Source: Rhinopomastus cyanomelas (taxonomy: Eukaryota; Chordata; Aves; Bucerotiformes; Rhinopomastidae). Taken from it: a DNA stretch of 64,000 nucleotides. Shown in pieces: positions 22,652 through 32,462 of this stretch (position 1 is the stretch's first letter; each line of letters starts with the position of its first letter). Made by a program: the position numbers and the translations under genes. Location of the stretch: the NCBI GenBank assembly GCA_013400115.1, contig VXBP01008292.1:62001-126000 (forward strand). Direction: 5' to 3'. Under the pieces are notes generated by a model that saw only the letters and a program-made list of their open reading frames with translations, had not been told where the DNA came from and did no database searches.

Positions 22652-23458
22652 ACTGTGGGAGTCCAATGGAGGGCCACAAGAATGGTTAAGGGAATGGAGC
22701 ACTTATCTTACGCTGAAAGATTGAGAGACCTGGGGCTTTTTAGTCTGGAAAGTATGAGGTTACAAGGGGATTTAATCAGTCTGTAAATCTGTGAGGGCTG
22801 GGTGTCAAGAAGAAAGAGACCACCTTTTCTCTTGTACCCTGTGATAGGACAAGGGTCAATGGGTGCACAGCTGGAGCACAGGGGGTTCAACCTTAACATG
22901 AGGAAAAGCTTCTTTACTGTAAGGGTGATAGAGCATTGGAATGGGCTGCCCAGGGAGGTTGTGGAGTCTCCTTCTCTGTAGACTTTCAAGGCCCATGTGA
23001 GTGCTCAGAGCGATCTGCTCTAGTTTTGGTCCTACTCAGCAGTGTGGTTGGAGAAGAGGAGACTGAGGGGTGACTTCATTAATGTCTATAAATATTTGAG
23101 GGGTGGGTGTCAGGAGGATGGAACTGGGCTGTTCTCAGTGTCATGTAGTGATAGGACGAGGGGCAATGGTTGTAAGCTGGAACATAGAGGTTCCACATCA
23201 ACCTGAGAAGGAACTTCTTCCCGGTGAGGGTGACGGAGCACTGGAACAGGCTGCCCAGGGGGGTTGTGGAGTCTCCCTCACTGGAGATATTCAAGACCCG
23301 ACTGGATAAGTTCCTGTGTGACTTAGTCTAGGTGATCCTGCTGTTGCAGGTGGATTGGCCTAGATGATCTTTCGAGGTCCCTTCCAATCCGTAGTGATTC
23401 TATGATTCTACAATTCTACAACTTGATGACCTCTGGAGGTCCCTTCCAACCCCTAATG
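22652..23458 (+). mobile_element. CR1 LINE copy interrupted by a younger CR1
   Basis: The outer element runs from the GTCCAATGGAGGGCCACAAG segment of ORF2 to about 23,051 (GCAGTGTGGTTGG), is interrupted by a type I CR1, and resumes at 23,421 with ACTTGATGACCTCTGGAGGT, CCCTTCCAACCCCTAATG. Joined, the flanks restore the normal order of a CR1 3' end, which proves that the inner copy is younger. Its ORF2 part is broken by stops. Confidence 0.9.
23052..23420 (+). mobile_element. Young type I CR1 nested in an older CR1
   Basis: Starts at AGAAGAGGAGACTGAGGGGT and ends with three imperfect octamers, ATTCTATGATTCTACAATTC. It is highly similar to the minus-strand copy at 17,145-17,455, including private variants, and is inserted near the 3' end of the CR1 at 22,652. 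No obvious target-site duplication flanks it, as expected for CR1. Confidence 0.93.
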
Positions 23459-24399
23459 ACCTGTGTCTGTACTTAATACATGTGGACTATACAGTATACT
23501 TCATATTTGAGTACTGTGAAAGACAGTATGTCGATTCACATTCAGAGGAAAACATGTTATGGTATTGAGCTTATCTTTTGTCACATCACTTTCCTTATTT
23601 ATATTTAAAGCAAAAGAAAAAGGAAAGAAAATGATCCCAAGAAATTCAGGCTGTAGATTTTTAGCAGCTTTGCAGCTGTGGTAGCTGCAAGAAAAACTGC
23701 TGATCTAGTTGATACACGGGGGAAGATACTCTCTCAATTTTTATGGCATATTACAGTAACAAAATGGCATGGTTTATTTATTTACTGTTTAGTTCTGATG
23801 TTGGTATGAAGGTCTGCTTGTACAAGTGGTATAGTTCTTTCTGAACACTGAGCCAAAAGAATTGAAGCGGCTTATCCCTCCAGACCCTTGCTCTAGCACT
23901 GTGGTTATTCAAACAGGTAGACTTGATGTTTTCACTTTATTGATGTCTGTCATTTTCTCAGAATAAGCTCTCTGGAAACACAGGACTGGCCCCTTTTGTT
24001 TAGAAATCAGGAGAGATGGGCAACTCTGTTTGTGTAGAGCTGTTCCAAGAACTTCCAAGCAGGAAAGGGAGACCAGTTGCACATAAGAAATCACTACTCT
24101 CATGCTCTCATCTTCCTGCTCTTCTTTCCTCTCACATCTCCATCTGCCTCTCAGTTGAAAATGACTTGTCAGTTAATCTATGAAATGTATCCACTGCTCT
24201 CTCCTTCAAAGAAATTCCTCAAAACCCAACCATATTTCAATTATAGTGATTCCATACTCCAATTTCTCTGTGTCGTAATAAAGATAATTGTTTTAAGAAA
24301 TGGTGTGACAACAGAACAGGCAATTCAAACTCAAGAGGCACATTAGGATTGGTATTTGGAGAAGAAATGCTGGTGCTATTATAAGAGGCTGTGCACAAC
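23459..24399. other. Unassigned stretch
   Basis: No gene or recognisable repeat. Confidence 0.4.
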
Positions 24400-24530
24400 T
24401 GCAGAAATATTGTGCAGTGTTGGTCGCCCATGGCTAGGAATGTACAGTAAAACTGGAACAGATGTAGAGAAACGGTCACAAGGATTATTAATGCAATGGA
24501 AAAGACTGTTTTATGAGAGGAAGCAAAAGC
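24400..24530 (+). mobile_element. Ancient LINE (CR1/L3-like) fragment
   Basis: TGCAGTGTTGGTCGCCCATG, GTAAAACTGGAACAGATGTA, AGAGAAACGGTCACAAGGAT and AATGGAAAAGACTGTTTTAT follow the order of the conserved QFW...ERVQRRA...LP-E coding block of old amniote CR1 elements. It is far more diverged than the other copies and has no 3' tail. Confidence 0.55.
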
Positions 24531-25187
24531 ATTTTACATGTTCTAGCTCAGCAAAATAAAAGTTGAGGGCTTATGGTTTCTGTCTAGGATGTAATAGTTG
24601 GAGACACACAGGAAAGTACCTAAAATAAGAGACAACACAGAAGAAAACAACAGTTCTTTAATAAACTTAAAGTTAGGTTGGGTTTTTTTATGCAAGGAGA
24701 GGAGGAAAAGTTGAGTATGCCTTCATGGAAGTGATGTGAAATTCCAGGAATCCAGAACATACACCCTAGGAAAGCTTTCCTAGGAATCCTGCAGCATTGT
24801 ACATTTTCTTTATTAATAATTTAAGTCTTTTACTTCCTATCTTGCACATCTGCTGCAAAACATCTAGTCCCATGCTCAGACATTCCATGTCTTCCACATA
24901 CTTCCTTCATGATATCACCACGCCCTTCTGTTTTCCATGTGTACAGTGTATGTATTTCCTATCTCAAAGGGGTGCTGGAAGAATTAATACAGCAATGCCT
25001 GTGTTGGCATAGGCAAGTAAATATTTTATCATAGGCAAGGAATCTCCTTGCATTCATGCAATTTCTCTGTTACATCAGAGGGCACATATAAAGCACTGGA
25101 ATACCAACGGGATGTTTGGTTACTTCACTCACAGATATTGGTGCATCTGCATTTCCCAGTTTTTTTGATGATGTAGACTTAATCAGC
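24531..25187. other. Unassigned stretch
   Basis: No gene or recognisable repeat; pyrimidine-rich patches only. Confidence 0.4.
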
Positions 25188-25634
25188 TTGTTCTGGGCTC
25201 CCCAGTATAAGGCCAAAATAGGCATACCAAGATGAGTTCAGAAAAGGGCTGCAGGCTAAGGAGTGTCTGTGTTAGGAAGGGTGGCTGATGTTCACCTTGG
25301 AGAAGAGGCTTGAGGGAGCCTTATCAATGTGTACAAACATCTAGCGGAGCCCTGCTTTACTCAGTGCTGCCCACTGACACGACAAGAGGCAATGGACACC
25401 AAAGGTTAAATAGGATTTCTTGTATTTAAAAAGAAATAAACTCTTTTTCACTTTAAGGCAGGTTGAATGCTAGAACAGGTTGCATAAGGAGGTCTGTGGA
25501 ACCTTCATCCTTGGAGATACTGAAAGCTCAACTGGTCATGGGCATCCTGCTCCCGTGGTCCCTGCTTGAGAGAGGTGGGGATTGGAATAGATAATCTCCA
25601 GAGACAGATGGGAAGATATCTCTTCTGTGTGATC
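25188..25634 (+). mobile_element. Old CR1 LINE 3' part
   Basis: Starts at the VQFWA-coding block (TTCTGGGCTCCCCAGTATAA), continues CTTGGAGAAGAGGCTTGAGG, CTTATCAATGTGTACAAACA, ACGACAAGAGGCAATGGACA and TAGAACAGGTTGCATAAGGA, and reaches a decayed end near TGTGTGATCC. Many indels show it is older than the type I copies. No usable open frame. Confidence 0.82.
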
Positions 25635-25820
25635 CTAAATGTGAAGAATTTTCTCATGTAAAATTTCTGGAGCGAGTGAATCTTTATACATTCCATCCAT
25701 ACTGTTAAACTGAACAGAGTAGGACAGCAACCTGAGAATTGATAAGGCTTGATAATTCTACCAGCTAAGTGCTTGAGAATGAGAGGTGGATTTTATACCC
25801 TGATGTCCCTTGGACTTCAC

Positions 25821-26682
25821 AGAATCATAGAATATTAGGGATTGGAAGGGACCTCGAAAGATCATCTAGTCCAATCCCCCTGCCACAGCAAGATAATCTG
25901 ACCAAGTTGCACAGGAACACATCCATGTGACGTTTAAATGTCTCCAGAGAAGGAGATTCCACAACCCCCCTGGGAAGCCCATTCCAGTGGTCTGTCACCC
26001 TCACTGTGAATAAGTTCCTTTCACATTGATGTGGAACCTTCTATGTTCCAGCTTACAACCATTGCCCTTTGTCTTATCATTAGATGACATTCAGCAGGGA
26101 CTGACTCCGTCATCCTGACAGCTGCCCTTCACATATTTATAAACATTAACGAGGTCACCTCTGAGTCTCCATTTCTCCAAGCTCAAGAGACTCAGCTCCC
26201 TCAACCTTTCCTCATCAGGAAGGTGTTCTACTTCCTTCAACACCTTTGTGTCTCTGAGCTGGGCTCTCGTAAGCAGTTCTGTGTCCCTCTTGAACTGAGG
26301 GGCCCAGAACTGGACACAATATTCCAGATGTGATCTCACCAGGACAGAGTAGAGGGAGAGAAGAACCTCTCTCGATCTGCTAACCACCCCANCGCTGCTT
26401 TGACATCATCTATCCATCTGATGACTCCCTCATAAAAGCCTGTTCAGTTGGTCCAGCATGACTTCCCTTTGGTGAAGCCATGCTGGCTGTCCCTAATGAC
26501 CCTCCTGTCCTTGATGTGCCTAGAGATAGTCTCAAGGATAAATTGTTCCATCACCTTTTCTGGGGTGGAGGTGGGGCTGACCGGTCTGTAGTTCCCTGGG
26601 TCCTCCCTCTTACCCTTTTTGAAGATTAGAGTGACATTTGCTATCCTCCAGTCCCCATGACTTAGCAAAGATGATGGAGACT
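25821..26682 (-). mobile_element. CR1 LINE, type I, with internal deletion at an N
   Basis: Minus-strand copy. The 3' end is at the left (AGAATCATAGAATATTAGGG), then the 3' untranslated region, the ORF2 C-terminal part to about 26,391, an N at 26,392, and the reverse-transcriptase fingers region to 26,682. Compared with the copy at 232-1518, about 560 bases that would encode the RT palm are missing exactly at the N. Confidence 0.93.
26091..26682 (-). pseudogene. CR1 ORF2 remnant lacking the RT palm
   Basis: On the minus strand, 26,668-26,444 encodes the fingers block (GDWRIANVTLIFKKGKREDP, NYRPVSPTS, DSQHGFTKGKSC). After the N at 26,392 the reading continues with VSRSREVLLSLYSVLVRSHL and LPDEERLRELSLLSLEKW (26,387-26,091). 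Motifs A, B and C are absent, so the catalytic core is lost. Whether the loss is biological or an assembly artefact is open because the break lies at the ambiguous base. Confidence 0.88.
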
Positions 26683-28354
26683 TCTACCATTGATGTCTGT
26701 GCAGTCAGGATCTCAGTGTAAATTACTTTTAGTGGAGAGCCTTGTTGTTCTCAGAGCTGTTGTTTTTGTTCCGGATCAGGATCAGTTTACTTGACCAAAG
26801 GGAGGGCTTAATGCTGCGTACTGTACAACTACACAACGGCAGTTTCGTTTAATGTTTTGTAAGGCATTAAACACCCTGTAACAGGGATATGGCAAGAAGA
26901 AAACAGCTTGTGCCTTCTATATCAGTTTTGTAAAATGACTATAGTTGCACCTTCTGAACAGTGCTGAGTTATATCTGAGTTTGAACGCTCTGTAGCAACA
27001 ACCCAGAACCACAAAAAGGCAGCCTCTTTGCCAGTGCAGTACCTTCCTGATCCAGTTGCTCCACAAAAATAAAGCCTTCCGGTTCTAAATCCCAGAGGAA
27101 TATCAGGAATACACGTTTCTGTGCCAGCAGTGTAGGTCTTCCCAAAGTAGTGAAAATGTAGACAAAGGAAGCAAAGGGAAAACTTTCTAAGCACCTTCTT
27201 AAGGCATGATTCACCAGTCGTCTTAGTCAGCGGAACTGTCTAAATTGGGATCTGTCCCAGAAGGACTCTTTCCTAGGCAGAGCTTTTTGTTCCGTTGTGA
27301 GAGACAGAATCAGAGCTATTTGAATAACAAAAATCAGATTCCTGTAGTGGTTTTGGTGGGGAGCAGACCCAAATTTGATTTAATCCTTGTTGTAGGGTCT
27401 GATTATCTGTTATTGTGAAGTTTCATGTGGCCATTGATATGTGTCAGAATGTTATGGAAGTTTAATAGGAGTTTGATTGTCAAGCACATTTCCATTATTT
27501 ATTGTTCTGCTCCATTTCCATTTAAAAAGTAGTAATAAAAGTGCTATCCAGGCAGACAGCTGAAAGCATTTGGTAACAAAACAAATGCCCTTACTGGCAA
27601 AATACAAACCGATTATTTCCAGGAATATTTTTAGACTGATTTTAGTTGGTCAAATGAGATCTATAAATCACCGAACTGTTTACAGAAAGAAAAAGCTGGC
27701 TATGAAAAGTTTTTAAGATGCTGCAATCGCTTTGGTTTTGTTCCCTTTGAAAGAATTATGTAGCTTAACTTTTGTTTGCTAGTTGCAGCTCTTACAAAAC
27801 AAAGCAAAGAAACCAGTGATAAGCACTTTCCTCACCACCTTTTAACGCCAACAGCAACTGCTTTTATTCAGAACCTGCTGTGGGTTGTTATGAAATGGAA
27901 TGGTCTTGTAAGGCACCACAGTAAGACAAATGCTCATGGTGTAAAATCAAGATGTATGTAGTGTCAAACTGGGCAGTAGCTCTAAAATGCTATGTGAGTT
28001 TGTTTACAATACGCATTGCTGTGTGTGATGGCACTTCTCTCATTAGTAAGTAATGTCATGATTTTTGGTGACAACAATCGAAGAGCTGGAACGTGCTAAT
28101 GTCTGGTTGCTCCTTCAGAAGGATTGAACCAACAGGATTATCCAGTTAGGGGCAGTTCTTGGTGGCACCTCTGAAGCATTCTGAACTTGCAACAGGCTTG
28201 ATGATTCCAATCAGAGTGATTCTGTGATAGTAAAAATGAGAAGACCATAAAATGCAGTGTTTGGCTGGGGTTTTGTTACCATCACGACACAATATTACAA
28301 TTCCCCCTCTCATGCTGCTGAGTTTCTGCCATCTGGCACAAAGTCAGCAACCAG
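26683..28354. other. Unassigned stretch
   Basis: No gene or firmly recognisable repeat. A faint CR1-tail-like string near 28,180-28,232 is listed under rejected items. Confidence 0.4.
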
Positions 28355-28470
28355 GGAATCGCAGACTTTAGGAATTGGAAGGGATCTTGAAAGATCATCT
28401 AGTCCAATCCCCCCCACCAGAGCAGGATCACCTAGATCATGTCACAGAAGAACATGCCCAGGCAGGTTTT
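28355..28470 (-). mobile_element. CR1 LINE 3' end, type I
   Basis: The plus strand reads GGAATCGCAGACTTTAGGAA, TTGGAAGGGATCTTGAAAGA and GAGCAGGATCACCTAGATCA, the reverse complement of the type I terminus, ending in AACATGCCCAGGCAGGTTTT. About 115 bases of the element remain. Confidence 0.92.
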
Positions 28471-29082
28471 CTCACACTGTGTGTGAATACTGAACTGTGG
28501 GAAAGATGAGGAGAGAGAACACTGCTTGCAGGATGAAGTGCTGTGTAATTTGTGGAGGACTTTGTGGAGTGACTGTTTCTCATGGAGTAAAATATAATTT
28601 CCATCTTTTCTAGCCTTCTGAGGGGCTCTGGCAGTGCCCATGCTTTCTTCTGTCTGCATGTTGCTACTTCTATATTAGAAAGAAAGGACTCACAAGAACA
28701 AAAGACATTACCTTGCACTCATAAATTAACAATGTCAATCCAGGCAAGGGAACACACTACTACTTTAGACACCTTGGTGTCTACTTCTTAGTATGGAGTT
28801 GTGTCACGGGTTGAAGCTGGGCCATGAAAAGTTTCAAGACAAAGAGGTGACAGAATAATGGCATGGGCAGTCCTGTTTGAATTGCTGCGTACAGGTAGAT
28901 AACTGGCTCTCAAAATTACAAAACTGAAAAGGATGTTGGAAAAATTGGGGACACAAATTGTTGAGTAAGGACTACAGCCAGATAGAGAAGGTCGTGTTTG
29001 CAGCGGGAAGAAGGGATGGCCATTTAGCCGCAGTTGGGAGGGCTTAGCAGCTCTGCATTTCTCTGTGCAGGATAAGAGCTGG
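28471..29082. other. Unassigned spacer
   Basis: No gene recognised. A TGTCACGGGTTGAAGCTGG string at 28,802 recalls avian LTR starts but has no partner (see rejected). Confidence 0.4.
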
Positions 29083-29281
29083 GGTGATGAGGATGGTGAG
29101 GCACTGAAACAGATTGCTTAGAGAAGTTGTGGCTGCTCCATCCACAGAAGTGTTTAAGGACAGATTGGATGTGGCTTTGAGTAACCTGGTCTGGTGAGAG
29201 GTGTCCCGGCCCGTGGCAAGTGCAATGGAACTAGATGATATGTGAGGTCCCTTCCAACCCAAGCCATTTTAAGATTATATG
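29083..29281 (+). mobile_element. CR1 LINE 3' end, type IV
   Basis: Plus-strand copy: GGTGATGAGGATGGTGAGGC, GAAGTTGTGGCTGCTCCATC, AGGTGTCCCGGCCCGTGGCA, TGGAACTAGATGATATGTGA and GGTCCCTTCCAACCCAAGCC, ending in a weak ATTTTAAGATTATATG tail. 5'-truncated and noncoding. Confidence 0.9.
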
Positions 29282-31207
29282 AGCTCTGTTGCTTACCTTT
29301 CCAGAACTCACAGCAACTGTTAGGAACTAACACTGTGATGTTAAAGGTCATGCTCTACAGCTTCATGTTCGTTGGATTAACTAAGGTTAGAGTCAGCTTT
29401 ATTATTTTAACTAGTTTACAAGGAGACAATATATGTGACTGTATATATCTGTACAGCAGAGCTGTGTTTTCCCCACTCTGGTTGCTCTTCTACAATGTTG
29501 AATGCCAAGAAAAAAAAGGTTTATTGGAAATGATTGTATTGAAAAGGGCCTTAGCTATTCCCCAGAAAGAAAGCAAGTGAACACAAGGTCAATTTACAGC
29601 CTGACCTGAAAACACAAAGTTGATAATCGGCCATCATTGCTTATTGTATCTATGATCTGATTTGCTGAAATGCTCAATAAATCCACTATTAAAGGAAAAG
29701 TGCTTACATGCATTTTTTTCTTTCCAAAAAATAAATTAAACAACAAAATAAAAGATTGATTGACAAGACATCAATAAAGCTTTGAGCATACACTGCTGAC
29801 CTTTTTTTCTTTGCACTGCAATCTGTGTTTATTAGAATTCATCTCCTATAAATAGGTTTCTGTGGATAAAAAAGCAAGCAGCTTCTTAAGAATTTTGGTC
29901 AATAAACTTCCGCGAAAATTCTAAAGACTTAAAACATGACTTTCAATTTAATTCATTCTGCCTTTCCTTCTTAAAAATAAGGTATAGGTGGGAATGAAAT
30001 AGGTTTATCTGGTGAAGTGGTTTTTTTAAAATCTCTTTTCTTAAAACTCACCTGTCCTTTTTAGTGTCTGCTAAGCAGTTCATTTGGCACAGACAAGCTA
30101 CGTGTCATCTCACCCTGGTCGCTATTTCTTCTCTTTACATAAAAACATAAATCTTCACTGTGCCTGAGTGTTGTAAGCACTCAGGCTAGTGACTTCAAAA
30201 GTAGAGCTTTCGGAATGAGGCTGAAAGGAGGCTTTGGCAGGCACTGAAGAATACTGGCCAAGTCCTTGGACTCTGTTTTCTGTTTGATCTTCCCAAGAAG
30301 AAAATCTCTTCAGAGCCTTAAAAAACAGCAAAGGTAGCACAGCAGTGGTGTCAAGTCTTCTAATTTATTGCAAGCGTGGCCTTATTTCTGTTTCAGAGGT
30401 TTTGTTGTTAAAGCCCTAACTGTTGGAGTCCTGCAAAAATCTCTTTTGTTTTGTGTTCTGAGCCAAAGGTGTAGTTGATGTTCCAAAAAATTGGAAGCCT
30501 GGTGAGAAAACTCTCTGGATGGAGGCTTAGAATTTGCTCATTTCTTCACCATGTGTCTTAGTGAGTGGAGCCTTCCAGAGACAGTAGATTTCTGTGTCCT
30601 GGTGTCATGCTAAGCGTGCGTTTCTTCTCATGATGGAAGAAAAGCCAGCATTAACTGATTTTTTTCTTGCAATGTTTGTTTTCATTAGCACACCCTAAAA
30701 AACAATCTGTTTTGTCAAACATTTTCTCAGACCATACTATCACATGATGCTTCAGGCCTGGGCATCTTTTCTTTGATTAATGACGCTAATCTCTGATTAA
30801 TTCAATCCAGTTCTTCCCTTGTTTCTCCCTGTGGTGTTTGGAGGGGTGTTCCTGGTTGTGGTTTTGTGTTTTATTTTGCTCTTTTGCTTTTTATTTTTGG
30901 GAGGTTTTTTGTCATCCTTCTCTGTGGTGTTAGGCAGGAAGGTCTCTTCACCAGGTATTGACTGCTCTAGGGGTTCACAGAGCATGAACCAAGAAAAAAT
31001 TGCTGACATTTCTTGTAATACAACCCTTGAAAAGCATCTGCAGTATATCTGGCATGGTCCCATGTAGCATGAGAACACTCCTTGGAGTGCTCAAGTGCTG
31101 GGCCTTTACAATGTGCTAGCACAGCAAATCAGAAGTAGTTTCTACTTTCATGGTCTGAGGAGAAGCTGGGCTGGCTGTTTGTGTTCATGTGACCATTGTT
31201 ACATATT
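29282..31207. other. Unassigned CR1-free stretch
   Basis: No repeat or gene recognised. About 29,580-30,060 is AT-rich and CpG-poor, with no sign of repeats, and could be conserved noncoding DNA. A T-rich stretch lies at 30,840-30,920. Confidence 0.4.
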
Positions 31208-31403
31208 GTCCAGCTCTCCAGCCTGTCAAGTCTTGCACACTCTGTGTCACTGAGCACAGCTCTCTGCCGTCTTTCCTTCAGCCAGTTCACAATCCACCTC
31301 ACTGACTGATCACCCAGACCACACTGCCTTAGTTTAGCTGTGAGGATGTTGTGGGAGACGCTGTCAAATGCTTTACTGAAATTAAGGGAAACCACAGCCA
31401 CTG
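31208..31403 (-). mobile_element. Inverted 5' segment of the type II CR1 at 31,404
   Basis: On the minus strand this encodes RT motif A and what follows: VVSLNFSKAFDSVSHNIL, TAKLRQCGLGDQSVRWIVNW, LKERRQRAVLSDTE, then, after loss of about 60 codons (motifs B and C), RLDRLESWT, ending at about 31,208. The plus-strand segment starting at 31,404 begins within a few bases of where this segment stops in element order. That is the layout expected of a 5' inversion by twin priming. Confidence 0.88.
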
Positions 31404-32181
31404 AACCTGATAGGGTTCAACAAGACCAGGAGTAAGGTCCTGCATCTGGGCGGAGGCAATCCTAAGCACAAATACGGGCTGGGCAGTGACTGGCTGCAGA
31501 GTAGCCCTGCGGAGAGGGACTTGGGGCTGCTTGTGGAGCAAAATCTCAGCATGAGCCAGCAGTGTACACTGAAATAGCCCAGAAGGCAAACTGCATCCTG
31601 GGCTGCATCAGGAGAGGTGTGGCCAGCAGATCGGGGGAGGTGATTCTTCCCCTCTACTCTGCTCTGGTGAGACCCCACCTGGAGGACTTCGTCCAGTTCT
31701 GGAGCCCTTATTACAAGAAGGATATGGAGACGGTGGAGCGTGTGCAGAGGAGGACCACGACGGTGATCAGAGGGCTGGAGCACCTCTCCTATGAGGCCAG
31801 ACTGAGACAGTTGAAACAGTTGGGGCTGGTCAGTCTGGAGAAGAGCAGGCTGTGAAGTGACCTTGTTTTTCCGTTCCAGTATCTGAAGAGGGCCTACAAA
31901 AAGGCTGGGGAGGGACTTTTTTAGGATGTCAGGGGAATGGAGCAAAGTTGGAGATGGGTAGATTTAGACTGGATGTGAGGAGGAATTTCTTCACGGTGAG
32001 AGTGGTGAGAGCCTGGACTGGGATGCCCTGGGAGGTGGTGGAGGCCCCGTCCTTGGAGGTGTTTAAGGCCAGGCTGGATAAGGCTCTGGCCAGCCTGATC
32101 TAGGGTGGGGTGTCCCTTCCCATGGCAGGGGAGTTGGAACTGGATGTTCCTGTGGTCCCTTCTAACCCAGACTGACTGTAT
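31404..32181 (+). mobile_element. CR1 LINE, type II, direct 3' segment
   Basis: Begins AACCTGATAGGGTTCAACAA, encodes FNKTRSKVLHLGG and the segments after it, and runs through the ORF2 C-terminus and 3' region (CTGATCTAGGGTGGGGTGTC, GGTCCCTTCTAACCCAGACT). A 1-base shift is needed around 31,570, and a stop occurs near 31,853. It is followed at once by a type I 3' end at 32,182, the same tandem arrangement seen at 49,191-49,618 and 45,278-46,362. Confidence 0.92.
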
Positions 32182-32272
32182 AACTTGGTCTAGGTGATCC
32201 TGCTGTTGCAGGAGGATTGGACTAGATGATCTTACGAGGTCCCTTCCAATCCCTAATGATTCTCTGATTCTA
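32182..32272 (+). mobile_element. Second (type I) 3' end of the composite CR1
   Basis: Reads ACTTGGTCTAGGTGATCCTG, GGATTGGACTAGATGATCTT and CCCTTCCAATCCCTAATGAT, and ends TTCTCTGATTC. It starts within a few bases of the point where the corresponding piece starts in the other two type II loci. I treat it as part of a composite element, although an independent insertion at each locus is the alternative. Confidence 0.88.
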
Positions 32273-32359
32273 AAATAATGTACATTAGAGAGATCTTGTA
32301 TTCGACCAAATCACCTATAAGATATTCTGCTATCAGGAAGAAGATGAGAGTGGTTTAGA

Positions 32360-32445
32360 TTCACAGAATGGTTTAGGTTGGATCATCTAGTTCCAGCCCT
32401 GCCACTATGGGCAGAGACGCATCTCACTAGGTTGCCCAGAGCATA
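32360..32445 (-). mobile_element. Short CR1 LINE 3' end, type IV
   Basis: The plus strand reads TTCACAGAATGGTTTAGGTT, ATCATCTAGTTCCAGCCCTG, CTATGGGCAGAGACGCATCT and AGGTTGCCCAGAGC, the reverse complement of a type IV terminus. It lies just left of the plus-strand endonuclease piece. Confidence 0.85.
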
Positions 32446-32462
32446 CAGGGGAGGCCCTGTAT

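Noticed and set aside
28177..28232. CR1-tail-like TTGATGATTCCAATCAGAGT plus TTCTGTGATA
   Set aside because: Weak similarity over about 45 bases; could be chance.
28802..28900. TGTCACGGGTTGAAGCTGG, similar to the start of some avian LTRs
   Set aside because: No matching second LTR, no CA end with direct repeats and no internal retroviral sequence nearby.
31382..31945. 187-codon minus-strand open frame
   Set aside because: Mostly antisense of the plus-strand type II CR1 C-terminal coding region; no independent similarity.
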